A model generated the notes under the pieces. That model did not search any database, had not been told where the DNA came from, and saw only the letters and a list, made by a program, of their open reading frames with translations. From Arcobacter sp. (GTDB lineage: Bacteria; Acidobacteriota; Terriglobia; Bryobacterales; Bryobacteraceae): DNA of 64,000 nt. Where the stretch lies: contig DYJN01000011.1 in assembly GCA_020723085.1 (NCBI GenBank), forward strand, positions 1 through 64,000, read 5' to 3'. The position numbers and the translations under genes are program-made. Below, piece after piece: positions 48,218-58,391 of this stretch (position 1 is its first letter; each line of letters starts with the position of its first letter).

Positions 48218-48805
48218 ATGCGGAGGACCTTCGCCATCCTCGGCACTGGCGGGGCCATCGCGCTCGCCGTCTATCTGCTGGCCATTTCACACCGGATCGC
48301 CCGCCAATCGGAGGCCGACGAGGCCAAGGCGGCAGATATCATTGTCGTGCTCGGCGCGGCCGAATACAACGGGCGTCCCTCGCCGGTGCTGAAGGCGCGG
48401 CTCGACCACGCCTACTCCCTGTACCAGCGCGGCCTGGCGCCGCTGATCTTCACCACCGGCGGCGCCGGCGGGGACCCGCAGTACACCGAAGGGCAGGTGG
48501 GCCGGGATTATCTCGTGCAGCGCGGCATCGCCAGCGAGCACATCGTGGTCGAGGGCGAAGGCGACACCACGGTGGAGTCGCTGCTCGCCGTGAGCGAAGT
48601 GATGCGGCGGATGGGGCTGCGCAAGGCCATTCTGGTCTCCGACGGCTATCACATTTACCGCGCCAAGCATATCCTCCAGCACGCAGGCATGGAGGTCTAC
48701 GGTTCGCCCCGCCCGCACACGCGCCGCGGCGGGTGGCGCGAACGTTGGCTCTACGTCAGGCAGGCGGTGGGTTATCTGCTCTGGCGCCTGCACATCGCCG
48801 TGTGA
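48218..48805 (+). CDS. YdcF-like DUF218 membrane-anchored protein
   Basis: A 195-residue protein. One N-terminal helix (residues 4-24) is followed by the DUF218 domain: IIVVLGAAEYNGRPSPVLKARLDHA, LIFTTGGAGG, TTVESLLAVSEVMRRMG, ILVSDGYHIYRAKHI. Related proteins (SanA, YdcF, ElyC) act in envelope or peptidoglycan metabolism. The ATG at 48218 lacks a Shine-Dalgarno site; TACAAT at 48200-48205 ends 12 bases before it. Confidence 0.85.
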   Translation: MRRTFAILGTGGAIALAVYLLAISHRIARQSEADEAKAADIIVVLGAAEYNGRPSPVLKARLDHAYSLYQRGLAPLIFTTGGAGGDPQYTEGQVGRDYLVQRGIASEHIVVEGEGDTTVESLLAVSEVMRRMGLRKAILVSDGYHIYRAKHILQHAGMEVYGSPRPHTRRGGWRERWLYVRQAVGYLLWRLHIAV

Positions 48806-48813
48806 CGGCGCGC

Positions 48814-49572
48814 CTAGAGCCGGAACAATTCGCGCAGCCGGCGCGTTTGCACGCGGCTGACCGGAATCACGGCGCCCTTCTTATCATCCATGCGGATCTG
48901 ATAGCTCGACTTGAACCAGGGGATCACTTCGCGAATCCGGTGGATGTTGACGAGGAAGCTGCGGTGGGGGCGCCAGAACACGGCCGGATCCAGGCTCGCC
49001 TGCAGCTCTTCCAGCGTCTTGAAATTGCTCTCGCCCTCAGCCTGCGCCGCCGCCACCGTGATCAGGCCGTCTTCGATGCGCGCGTAGATGACGTCGGAGG
49101 CGTCGACGATCAAGTGGCGGCCGCCGCTGCGGATCAGCAGCTTGCGCACCTGCGGGACCGTGGAGGCCGCAGCGGGCTCCGGCTCCAGCATGGTTCTCTT
49201 CACGCGGTCGATGGTCACCGCCAGCCGCTCGCGCGCGATGGGCTTCAGCAGGTAATCGAGCGCCTCCATGCGGAACGCCTCCAGCGCGTACTGCTCATAG
49301 GCGGTGCAGAGGACGAACGCCGGCACGGGCGCCTTGTCCTCGTGCAGTTTCTCGATCAGCCGCAGGCCGTCGAGCCCGGGCATCTGCACGTCGATAAAGA
49401 CCAGGTCGGGTTCCAGCTCTTCGATGCGCTTCAATGCCTCCAGGCCGTTGGATGCCGTGCCCACGACCTCGATTTCGGGGAAGCTTTTCAGCAGGTACAG
49501 CAGCTCATCCAGGGCCGGCGCTTCATCGTCGGCCACCACAGTGGGAATGGTTGCGCCAGTCCGCCCGCTCAT
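48814..49572 (-). CDS. LytTR-type response regulator
   Basis: A 252-residue regulator. The receiver domain shows VVADDEAPALDELLYLL, the phosphoacceptor D61 in DLVFIDVQMPGLDG, and YLLKPI. A LytTR DNA-binding domain follows (KLLIRSGGRHLIVDASDVIYARIEDG, FWRPHRSFLVNIHRI). LytTR regulators typically control virulence, autolysis or exopolysaccharide genes. No histidine kinase is adjacent, so it is an orphan here. An extended -10 TGC-TATACT ends 7 bases before the ATG. Confidence 0.92.
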   Translation of the reverse strand: MSGRTGATIPTVVADDEAPALDELLYLLKSFPEIEVVGTASNGLEALKRIEELEPDLVFIDVQMPGLDGLRLIEKLHEDKAPVPAFVLCTAYEQYALEAFRMEALDYLLKPIARERLAVTIDRVKRTMLEPEPAAASTVPQVRKLLIRSGGRHLIVDASDVIYARIEDGLITVAAAQAEGESNFKTLEELQASLDPAVFWRPHRSFLVNIHRIREVIPWFKSSYQIRMDDKKGAVIPVSRVQTRRLRELFRL

Positions 49573-49579
49573 CGGCCAC

Positions 49580-49588
49580 AGTATAGCA
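49580..49588 (-). promoter_or_regulatory. extended -10 element of lytTR regulator gene
   Basis: TGCTATACT on the minus strand, ending 7 bases before the ATG at 49572. No ribosome-binding site lies between. Confidence 0.5.
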
Positions 49589-49684
49589 GCCCGATGGCGC
49601 CGCTCCCTTCCGCACGCTGCTAAGATAAGATTTGGCCTTCATTCGGCTGCATCTCGTTTCGACCTACCCAAGGAGTGTCTGACT

Positions 49685-51004
<1,320 letters not shown>

Positions 51005-51031
51005 CGGTTCTGAGGAAAGCGCGGACCGGGA

Positions 51032-52024
51032 ATGAAAGCTCTTGTCATTGGCGGAACGCAGTTCATCGGCCGGCAACTCGTGCAGACGTTGCTGCGCGGG
51101 GGCCACGAAGTGGCCATCCTGCACCGCAAGCCGGAGCATGACTTCGGCAAGCGCGTGGCCAATTTCCAGGCCGACCGCAACGATCCCAGGCAGGTGAAGG
51201 CGGCGCTGAACGGCCAGGTCTTCGACGCCGTCTTCGACCTGGCCTACGACTGGGAGCGCGGCACGCCTGCGCAGGCGGTGGCCGAAGTGGCGCACTTCCT
51301 CACCGGGAGCATCGGCCGCTACGTGTTCGTTTCCTCTGTGGCCGCTTACGGCGACGGGCTCAACCATCACGAAGGCGACGCCCTGGCGGCCGACGATCAC
51401 CCGGATGCCTACGTGCGCAATAAAGCGCAGTCGGAGCGCGCGCTGTTCCGGCTCTTCCACCGCTACGGAACGCCCATCACCACCATCCGGCCGCCGTTCG
51501 TCTACGGGCCTGGCAATCCGATCTACCGCGAGCAGTTCTTCTGGGACCGCATCCGCGACAAGCGGCCCATCATCCTGCCGGGCGACGGCAGGCGCCTGAT
51601 GCAGTTCGTGTACGTGAAGGACCTGGTCGGCGCGATGATCCGCGCCGTCGAAGTCCCGGCGGCGCTCGGCCACGCCTTCAACGTCGCCAACGCCAGGCCC
51701 CTGACGCAGGCTGAACTGATCGACGCCTACTTCGCCTCGGCCGGCAAGCAGACTGCCGTGGCGCGCGTCCCGCGCGAGCGGATCCTGCGCTCCGGAGGCC
51801 ATCCGATGGGGCCCCGGCTGTACTTCGGCGTATATTTCGATCTGCCGCCCGTCACCATGGTCATCAGCAAGGCCCAGCGGGTGCTCCGCTTCAAGCCCAC
51901 GCCGTTTCTGGACGGGCTGAAGGAGACCTACCGCTGGTATCTGCGCCACCACACGAAGCCGCAGATCGACTACACGTTTGAAGACTCGCTGCTCAACGGC
52001 TACCGGGCGCAAATCGCAAGCTGA
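51032..52024 (+). CDS. NAD-dependent epimerase/dehydratase (extended SDR)
   Basis: A 330-residue extended short-chain dehydrogenase with the Rossmann start MKALVIGGTQFIGRQLVQ, FVSSVAAYGD carrying the catalytic Ser, and Y-x3-K as YVRNK. RPPFVYGPGNP is the usual substrate loop. It could epimerise or dehydrate a nucleotide sugar. Its position 27 bases after the inositol-phosphate synthase gene suggests a joint role, for example in inositol or sugar modification of lipids; that is inference. Confidence 0.82.
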   Translation: MKALVIGGTQFIGRQLVQTLLRGGHEVAILHRKPEHDFGKRVANFQADRNDPRQVKAALNGQVFDAVFDLAYDWERGTPAQAVAEVAHFLTGSIGRYVFVSSVAAYGDGLNHHEGDALAADDHPDAYVRNKAQSERALFRLFHRYGTPITTIRPPFVYGPGNPIYREQFFWDRIRDKRPIILPGDGRRLMQFVYVKDLVGAMIRAVEVPAALGHAFNVANARPLTQAELIDAYFASAGKQTAVARVPRERILRSGGHPMGPRLYFGVYFDLPPVTMVISKAQRVLRFKPTPFLDGLKETYRWYLRHHTKPQIDYTFEDSLLNGYRAQIAS

Positions 52025-52108
52025 AGCCCGCCTCCGGTTCAAACCACCCCGGCGGACGCCGATAAGGAACTCGGAGACGCGCCGCGATTGCGGCGCCGGG
52101 ATACTACC

Positions 52109-52954
52109 ATGCCGCCGACCGCCGAGCCATACCGGAACCAGGGGCAGGCCCCTTGGGTCATCGTGCAGGTACATCATCAAAGCGCCGCCCTGCATACCTC
52201 CATCGTTCGTGAACTCGTGATTCAGCCTGACGTCACTTCCGTGCCTGGCATGCCGGATTCCATCCGCGGCGTGATGAACTGGCGCGGCAAAATCATTCCC
52301 AACATCGACCTCCGGCTGCGCCTCGGAGTGCCCGCAGCGAGGGAGGAACTCAACGAACTCGCGGCCGCCATCACCGTGCGCGCCGCCGATCACATGGACT
52401 GGCTGAAGGAGTTGGAGGACTCGGTCACCGAGCACCGCCCGTTCACCCTGACCGCCGATCCGCACGCCTGCGCCTTCGGCCGCTGGTATGACACTTACCA
52501 GACCAGAAACCTGGTCGTCGCCGCGCTGCTGCGGAAGATGGACGCGCCTCACAAGGCCATCCACGCCGTCGCCGAGCGCGTGGAGGCTTTGATGGGGCGG
52601 GGCAAATTTGAAGAGGCGAAACAACTGGTCGAGTCCACGCGGGAGACCTCGCTTGCCCGCCTGCTCGATCTATTCACGAACTTCGAGCAGGCCATTCAAG
52701 AGAGCCACCGCCCGGTGGCCGTGATCGTGAACACCTGTGGGACCCTGGCGGCTTTGACCGTCGACCGCGTGCAGGCGGTCGAACCCATCGATCCCTCCAC
52801 CATCCAACCCCTGGACGATCGAGGCGTCGAAAGCTACTCCTCTGTGATCCGCTCCATCGCCCAGCGCGCCAAAGGAGCGGGGCTCGTCGGTCTGATCGAC
52901 GAATCCCAGATCCTCGAGTCCGCCGCCTGCCTGTCCGCCCCGCCGGCTTCCTGA
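52109..52954 (+). CDS. CheW-like chemotaxis scaffold with inserted CZB zinc-binding domain
   Basis: A 281-residue protein. Residues about 17-75 are the first CheW half (REL, VTSVPGMPDSIRGVMNWRGKIIP). Residues about 92-195 are a CZB domain with its 3-His/1-Cys zinc site: H95 in DHMDWLKEL, C121 in CAFGRWY, H148 and H152 in PHKAIH. Residues about 200-228 resume CheW (VAVIVNTCGTLAALTVDRVQAVEPID). CZB domains sense zinc or hypochlorous acid through the Cys. No CheA, MCP or flagellar gene is in the window. The ATG at 52109 was chosen over a TTG at 52088. Confidence 0.85.
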   Translation: MPPTAEPYRNQGQAPWVIVQVHHQSAALHTSIVRELVIQPDVTSVPGMPDSIRGVMNWRGKIIPNIDLRLRLGVPAAREELNELAAAITVRAADHMDWLKELEDSVTEHRPFTLTADPHACAFGRWYDTYQTRNLVVAALLRKMDAPHKAIHAVAERVEALMGRGKFEEAKQLVESTRETSLARLLDLFTNFEQAIQESHRPVAVIVNTCGTLAALTVDRVQAVEPIDPSTIQPLDDRGVESYSSVIRSIAQRAKGAGLVGLIDESQILESAACLSAPPAS

Positions 52955-53057
52955 CCAAGCCCGCTCGAACAGCGCTTCGCCAAGGTTGCAAGTACTAGGA
53001 CTCACAGCCGACTGGTTTTCTATCTCTCGCAGGAAGTCCGGGCGAAAATGGGGACAA

Positions 53058-54713
53058 ATGAATGCACGTGTCTTCATCACGCTCCTGGCGTGCGGTTTCC
53101 TGCTGCCTTGTGCGGCGCAGGAGCCGCTGGAGGCCGCACGCACCCTGCAGGAACGCCTCCGCGCCGTCTCGCGGCAGGAACCCGTCCCGCGCGCCGTCCG
53201 GCTGGGAATCCTCGCGCTGGATGGCGAGGCCGCCCGGCTCCGCGCGCTGGTCGGTGAGCTGTCCTCGCTTGAAGGCTTTGAAGTCCTGCCGGAGGAGATG
53301 TCAGAGGCAGCAGACGTCCGTATTTTTCTGCGCGCATCCGGCTCGGACGCTCCGCTCGTCATCTCCAGCAGATCGCTGAGCGACGCGGCATCGGTTTGGA
53401 AGACGCTCACGCCCGGAAGCCGGGCGGCGGCTTGCGACAGCTGCTTTGCGGACGGCAAGCCGGGTCTGGTTGTGGATGTAGGCCGCGCCGCCTCGACGCC
53501 CGGACAGATGATGGAGGCCGCGCTCGCCGTGCGCGGGGCGCTGGCGAAACTGTCCTCAGCCGGGCCGCGCACGGCGCAGAAGGGCGTCATGCTCTCGCCC
53601 GCGCCGGGCTCCACTCTGCCCGGCGGCGCGGTCACGTTTCAGTGGTCGGCCGGCGAGGGCGTGCAGCAGTTCTGGCTGATGATCGGGCTCTGGCCCGGCG
53701 GCAATACGCTCTATTCGGCCGATCAGGGATTGCTGACTTCGGCGCCGGTGAGCGGACTGCCCGCCGACGGGCGCACCATTTACGTGCGGCTTTGGTCTTA
53801 CATCGACAATCAGTGGGTCTACAACGATTACCAATACCGCGCCGCCGGCGCAGTGACGCCCGCCAAGGCGCAGATCACCGATCCCGCGCCCGGTTCGACG
53901 CTCGGCGGCTCCACCGCCACTTTCCGGTGGAACACGGGCACGGCGGTTTCGCGCTATTTCCTCTTCATCGGCCAGTGGCAGGGGGGCAACACGATCTTCA
54001 GCCAGGACATGGGCACATCGACGGAAGCCACCGTCACGAACCTGCCCGCCGACGGCTCGACGATCCATGTGCGGCTGTGGTCCTACATCGACGGCGCGTG
54101 GCAGTTCAATGACTGCACGTTCAAAGCCGCCGGCTCGGTGACGCCGGTGAAAGCCGAGCTGACCTCGCCCGCGCCCGGCTCGGTGCTTGCAGGGACGAGC
54201 GCCGCATTCCAATGGAGCGCGGGACAGGCGGTCACGCGTTACTTCCTCTTTGTCGGGCGCTGGCAGGGCGGAAATACGATCTTCAGCCAGGACATGGGAA
54301 CCTCTCTCAGCGCCACGGTGAACAACCTGCCCGCCGACGGCTTGCCCGTATATGTGCGCCTGTGGTCGTACCTCCAGGGCGCGTGGCAGTTCAACGACTA
54401 CGTCTTCACGGCCTCCGGCTCGCAGCCCGCGGGGCAGAAGGGCGTCCTCGTCTCGCCAGCTCCAGGCTCGACCCTGGCCGGCGCATCAGCCACGTTCACC
54501 TGGACTCCAGGCGTGCGCGTGGAGCGATTCTGGCTGTTTGCAGGCACGAGCCTCGGCAACAACAACATCTACGGCGGCGACCAGGGAACGAACACTTCCG
54601 CCACGGTCAGCAATTTGCCTGTCAACGGGCAGGTCATCTATGTTCGGCTCTGGTCCTATATCGACGGCGCCTGGCAGTACAGCGATGCCTCGTATCGCGC
54701 TGCCGGGCCTTGA
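53058..54713 (+). CDS. secreted protein with four ~95-residue tandem repeats
   Basis: A protein of about 551 residues. It has a signal peptide ending PCAAQ. An N-terminal domain of about 150 residues (VRLGILALDGEAARLRALV, LVISSRSLSDAASVW) ends before four repeats starting at residues 175, 270, 365 and 461. Each opens K-x4-SPAPGSTL and ends RLWSYIDGAWQ(F/Y)NDYxF, with an Ig-like beta pattern (TFQWSAG, NTIFSQDMGT, ATVTNLPADG). These look like exported beta domains, perhaps for binding a polymer. No known family is claimed. A terminator follows. Confidence 0.75.
   Translation: MNARVFITLLACGFLLPCAAQEPLEAARTLQERLRAVSRQEPVPRAVRLGILALDGEAARLRALVGELSSLEGFEVLPEEMSEAADVRIFLRASGSDAPLVISSRSLSDAASVWKTLTPGSRAAACDSCFADGKPGLVVDVGRAASTPGQMMEAALAVRGALAKLSSAGPRTAQKGVMLSPAPGSTLPGGAVTFQWSAGEGVQQFWLMIGLWPGGNTLYSADQGLLTSAPVSGLPADGRTIYVRLWSYIDNQWVYNDYQYRAAGAVTPAKAQITDPAPGSTLGGSTATFRWNTGTAVSRYFLFIGQWQGGNTIFSQDMGTSTEATVTNLPADGSTIHVRLWSYIDGAWQFNDCTFKAAGSVTPVKAELTSPAPGSVLAGTSAAFQWSAGQAVTRYFLFVGRWQGGNTIFSQDMGTSLSATVNNLPADGLPVYVRLWSYLQGAWQFNDYVFTASGSQPAGQKGVLVSPAPGSTLAGASATFTWTPGVRVERFWLFAGTSLGNNNIYGGDQGTNTSATVSNLPVNGQVIYVRLWSYIDGAWQYSDASYRAAGP
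53580..54710 (+). repeat. four tandem coding repeats of 285-288 bases
   Basis: Units start at 53580, 53865, 54150 and 54438. The nucleotide similarity is strong for units 2 and 3 (about AGCCAGGACATGGG in both), suggesting recent unit duplication; the last unit is the most divergent. Confidence 0.75.
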
Positions 54714-54737
54714 ATCTCCCTGTGCCTGGAAGGGACG

Positions 54738-54772
54738 GCGCCGCGTGCCGCACGGTGCGCGGCGCTTTTTTT
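54738..54772 (+). terminator. Rho-independent terminator after the repeat-protein gene
   Basis: GCGCCGCG (54738-54745) pairs with CGCGGCGC (54758-54765), followed by seven T. It lies between convergent genes and touches the stop of the nuclease gene on the other strand. Confidence 0.85.
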
Positions 54773-55979
54773 ACAGCAGCCGGCCCGGGCGCGGCGCCGC
54801 CGCCTTCTCTCTCAGGCGGCGGATGCGCTTCTCGAGTTCCTGGCTCGGCTCGATGGCGGACGCCGCCATCGCCATCTCCAGCGCCAGCGCAGCGTTCTTC
54901 TCCCGCCGTTCGTAATGGATGGCCAGCTTCTCGAGCGCCTGCGCCTGATGAGGATTGCCGATGGTGGACAGTTCCGACCAGCGCGCCACGGCGGCGTCCG
55001 TGCGCCCGAGCTTGCGCTCCATGTCCGCCGCCTGCCACAACGCCTCCCACAGCATCTCCTCCGGCAGCGTGCGCCGGAGCGCTTCGTCGATCAGCGTGAG
55101 CGCCTCCTCCAGCCTTCCTTCCCTCTGGAAGTACCGCGCCAGCGCCACCATTTCGGCCGGGTGCGCGAGCCGGGAAGGATCGCGGAACGCCGCGGGCACG
55201 ATCGCCGTCAGGCAGGCGAGCGAGAGGATGTCGAACGCATTGTGAGAAAACACGGGCACGAGCGGGCGGAAATTCCCGGTGTGAAGGAACTCCAGGTAGA
55301 GCCTCGGAACGGCCGCCCCGCCGGGGTCGCCCTCGCGCTCATAGCCCAGAATGCGGGCCTCCAGTTCCACCAGCCGGCACGAATCCAGCGCCAGCCGCCA
55401 CAGCCGCCTGGCTGAATGCAGCAGGTCTATGTGCGCCAGATGCGCGAACGGGGCGCGCTGCCGCGCCAGCCGGTAGCGGGTTTCGAGCAGCGGCAGATCG
55501 AACGCCTTGCCGTTGTAAGTCACCACCACGCGGAACTTCTCAAGATGCCGCGCCAGGGCGTCAAGCATGGAGGGCTCTTCGCCGTGCTCGCGCATGAAAA
55601 ACTGGCGTACGGCGAAACCCTCCGGAGTGGCGTGGCCCGTGCCTACGAGGAACGCGAACGCTCCGCTGCCGCCGGACACGCCGCTCGTTTCCGTGTCGAG
55701 AAACACCCATTGCTCCGGCGGGCATCCGGCCGCCTCTTCGTCGAGTACAACGAGAAGATCGGCGGGCAGGTCGGCCAGCGCGCCCACATCGGAGCTGCCG
55801 TGGCGGTGGTGCGCCGGCCAGCGCCTCTCGATCTCCCAATGGGAGCCCAGGGAGGTTTCCACGGCGTGGCCCAGTTCCGGGGGCAGGGAAGCGGGGGCGT
55901 CCCGCGAGGCGCCGCGGGACTCCAAACGCGCGATTCTGCGCCGGAGCTGTTCCAGTTGTTTTTTCAGCAGCTCGTTCAT
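54771..55979 (-). CDS. YprB-like RNase H-fold exonuclease with C-terminal TPR region
   Basis: A 402-residue protein. A DEDD nuclease core is visible: WVFLDTETSGVSGGSGAFAF with the first acidic pair, VVTYNGKAFDLPLLETRY, and SHNAFDILSLACL. These match the RNase_H_2/YprB family, probably a 3'-5' nuclease. The C-terminal 120 residues (ALARYFQREGRLEEALTLIDEAL, AVARWSELSTIGNPHQAQALEKLAIHYE) form TPR-like helical repeats. The start overlaps the polA stop by 4 bases, so the two are translationally coupled and may act together in DNA repair. Confidence 0.85.
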   Translation of the reverse strand: MNELLKKQLEQLRRRIARLESRGASRDAPASLPPELGHAVETSLGSHWEIERRWPAHHRHGSSDVGALADLPADLLVVLDEEAAGCPPEQWVFLDTETSGVSGGSGAFAFLVGTGHATPEGFAVRQFFMREHGEEPSMLDALARHLEKFRVVVTYNGKAFDLPLLETRYRLARQRAPFAHLAHIDLLHSARRLWRLALDSCRLVELEARILGYEREGDPGGAAVPRLYLEFLHTGNFRPLVPVFSHNAFDILSLACLTAIVPAAFRDPSRLAHPAEMVALARYFQREGRLEEALTLIDEALRRTLPEEMLWEALWQAADMERKLGRTDAAVARWSELSTIGNPHQAQALEKLAIHYERREKNAALALEMAMAASAIEPSQELEKRIRRLREKAAAPRPGRLL

Positions 55980-58333
55980 TCAGCGTCGCGCCAGTTCGGT
56001 CCGTCGGCGGTTTCCACGAGCAGCGGCACTGTCAGCTTTTCCACGCCTTCCATGGTGCGCTTGACCATGGCGCGGACCTCGCCGAGCTCCTCCGGCGGGC
56101 ACTCGAGCACCAGCTCGTCATGCACCTGCAGCAACAGCCGGCTGCGCCAGCCGCGCTGCCGCAGCTCGGCGTCGACGAGAATCATCGCCTTGCGCATCAG
56201 GTCGGCTGCCGTGCCCTGCAGCGGCGTGTTCACCGCCGTGCGCTCGGCGAATGCCCTCGCGTTCGGGTTCTTCGAAGCGATGTCGGGAATGGGACGCCGC
56301 CGCCCCCAGAGCGTGAGCGTGCAGCCGCGCTCGCGCACCTCCTCGATGGTGCGGTCGATCCAGATCCGCACGCCGGGATAGCGTTCAAAGTACCTGGCAA
56401 TGTAAGCCCGCGCTTCCTCCACCGGAATGCCGAGCTGCTGCGACAGCCCGAACGGCGTCTGCCCGTACACGATGCCGAAATTCACGGCCTTGGCCGCACG
56501 GCGCATCTCGGGCGTCACCATCAGCGGCGCGACGCCGTGAATCTCGCTGGCGGTGCGCGTGTGGATGTCCTCGTTGTGGCGGAACGCCTCCAGCAGCGCG
56601 GAGTCGGAAGAAAAGTGGGCCAGCAGGCGCAGCTCGATCTGCGAATAATCGGCCGACAGCAGCATCCAGCCCGGTTCGGGGATGAAGCAGGAGCGGATCT
56701 CGCGGCCGAGTTCGGTGCGCACAGGGATGTTCTGGAGATTCGGATCGGCCGAAGAGAGCCTGCCCGTGGCCGCGCCCGCGGGATTGAACGTGGTGTGGAG
56801 CCGGCCGTCTTCCGGCGAGATCAGTTGCGGCAGGGCGTCCACGTAAGTGCCCTTGAGCTTGGCGAGCTGCCGGTAGTCGAGGATCTTCGCCACGATGGGG
56901 TGCGCCGCAGCGAGTGATTCCAGCACGTCGGCCGACGTGGAATAGGCCTTGGTTCTGCTCGTCTTGCCCTGCGGCTGGAGGCCCAGACGTTCAAACAGAA
57001 CCTCTCCCAATTGTTTCGGGCTGTTGATATTGAAAGGCATGCCGGCCAGGGCGTAGATCTCGTCTGTCAGCCGGCCCAGCGCGGCCTCCATCTCCGAAGA
57101 CAGTGCGGCCAGACGGCCGGTGTCGATGCGCACGCCCGTCTGTTCCATGCGCAGCAACACCGGCATCAGCGGCAGGTCGATCTCGTCGTAGAGCCGGCGG
57201 AGATCGCCCGTGACCATGGGGCGCAGCCGGCGCGCCAGAGCCCGCAGCGTCTCCTCGCGCGTAGCCGGAGCCCTCTCCAGGTAGCGCGCGATCAGCGATT
57301 CCAGCGCGCACGATGATGGATCCGCCAGGACCAGGAACGCATAGAGGAGCACGTCTTCCACCGGTTTGCCGGGATCCGGGCAGCCCGCGGCCTTCCAGTC
57401 GTAGAAGATGGCCGTGTCCGGCTCGGCTTCCCCGCCCTCCGCCTCAGCCGCTTCGGGACCGGCTGCCTGCAGATCCAGCTCTTTGAGGAAGCTCAGGAAC
57501 TCGTACTCGCGGTAGAACGCCGCCAGCGCCTCCAGATCGGGCGGCTGCGCGCGCAGCAGCTCCACATCGATCTCTACCGGCGCGCTCGTATCGATCGTCG
57601 CCAGCCGGCGCGACAGCTCGATCTGATCCCGATGGTTCAGCAGGCTCTCGCGGTAAGACTTGCGGCTCACCTCGCCCGCCTGGTCGAGCAGCTCATCCAG
57701 GCTGCCGAACTGGCTGAGCAGCTGCACGGCGCCCTTTTCGCCGATGCCCGGCGCGCCGGGGATGTTGTCCGAGGAGTCTCCGACCAGCGCCAGCAGGCCG
57801 ACGATGCGTTCCGGCGGCACGCCCTTGAACTCCTTGACCTTGGCGGGATCGTACAGCGTGTCGTTTTTCATGGGATCCAGCATGAAGATCCCATCGCCTA
57901 CCAGTTGCAGCAGGTCCTTGTCCGAGCTGATCATCCATACTTCGAGCCCAGCCGCCGCGGCTCGGCGCGCCAGCGTGCCGATCACGTCGTCGGCTTCAAA
58001 GCCCGGCGCCTTGAGCACGGGGACGCGCATGGCGCCGAGCATCCGCTCGATGGCAGGGATCTGCTCGATCAGCTCGGGCGGCGTTTCGGCGCGGTTCGCC
58101 TTGTACTCGGCGTATGCCTCGTCGCGGAAGGTCGGCCCTTCGCTTTCAAACACGGCCGCCAGGTACTCCGGCGAATACTGTTTTTGCAGACGCCGGATCA
58201 TGTTGTGGAAGATGTAAATGGCCTCGGTGGATGAGCCGCGTGAAGTGCGCATGGGCGCCGCACCGCTGCGCTGCCGGGCGTGATAGGCGCGGAAGATCAG
58301 ATTGAAGGCGTCGACGAGGAACACACGCGGCAT
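55976..58333 (-). CDS. polA: DNA polymerase I with intact 5' nuclease and eroded 3'-5' exonuclease domain
   Basis: A protein of 785 residues. Residues 1-290 are the 5' nuclease (LVDAFNLIFRAYHA, GFEADDVIGTLARRA, SSDKDLLQLV, GDSSDNIPGAPGIGEKGA). Residues 300-400 should be the proofreading domain but are short and lack the DxE motif. Residues about 400-785 are the polymerase with motif A DYSQIELRLLAHFS, motif B KAVNFGIVYGQ and motif C QVHDELVLECP. At 785 residues it is shorter than the E. coli enzyme (928). The ATG at 58333 is supported by GACAAT 6 bases upstream; no Shine-Dalgarno site is present. Confidence 0.95.
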   Translation of the reverse strand: MPRVFLVDAFNLIFRAYHARQRSGAAPMRTSRGSSTEAIYIFHNMIRRLQKQYSPEYLAAVFESEGPTFRDEAYAEYKANRAETPPELIEQIPAIERMLGAMRVPVLKAPGFEADDVIGTLARRAAAAGLEVWMISSDKDLLQLVGDGIFMLDPMKNDTLYDPAKVKEFKGVPPERIVGLLALVGDSSDNIPGAPGIGEKGAVQLLSQFGSLDELLDQAGEVSRKSYRESLLNHRDQIELSRRLATIDTSAPVEIDVELLRAQPPDLEALAAFYREYEFLSFLKELDLQAAGPEAAEAEGGEAEPDTAIFYDWKAAGCPDPGKPVEDVLLYAFLVLADPSSCALESLIARYLERAPATREETLRALARRLRPMVTGDLRRLYDEIDLPLMPVLLRMEQTGVRIDTGRLAALSSEMEAALGRLTDEIYALAGMPFNINSPKQLGEVLFERLGLQPQGKTSRTKAYSTSADVLESLAAAHPIVAKILDYRQLAKLKGTYVDALPQLISPEDGRLHTTFNPAGAATGRLSSADPNLQNIPVRTELGREIRSCFIPEPGWMLLSADYSQIELRLLAHFSSDSALLEAFRHNEDIHTRTASEIHGVAPLMVTPEMRRAAKAVNFGIVYGQTPFGLSQQLGIPVEEARAYIARYFERYPGVRIWIDRTIEEVRERGCTLTLWGRRRPIPDIASKNPNARAFAERTAVNTPLQGTAADLMRKAMILVDAELRQRGWRSRLLLQVHDELVLECPPEELGEVRAMVKRTMEGVEKLTVPLLVETADGPNWRDAE

Positions 58334-58339
58334 GATCTG

Positions 58340-58345
58340 ATTGTC
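58340..58345 (-). promoter_or_regulatory. -10-like hexamer of polA (leaderless start)
   Basis: GACAAT on the minus strand, 6 bases before the polA ATG at 58333. Confidence 0.35.
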
Positions 58346-58379
58346 CCGCATGCGCGCCGCCCCTGCGCCGCCACTCTGG

Positions 58380-58385
58380 CAGAAT
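58380..58385 (+). promoter_or_regulatory. extended -10 element of PH-like gene (leaderless start)
   Basis: TGG-CAGAAT on the plus strand ends 6 bases before the GTG at 58392. Confidence 0.4.
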
Positions 58386-58391
58386 GGGCAC

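Noticed and set aside
53580-54710. CRISPR-like or minisatellite array
   Set aside because: The repeats are long in-frame protein domains inside one gene, with no spacers.
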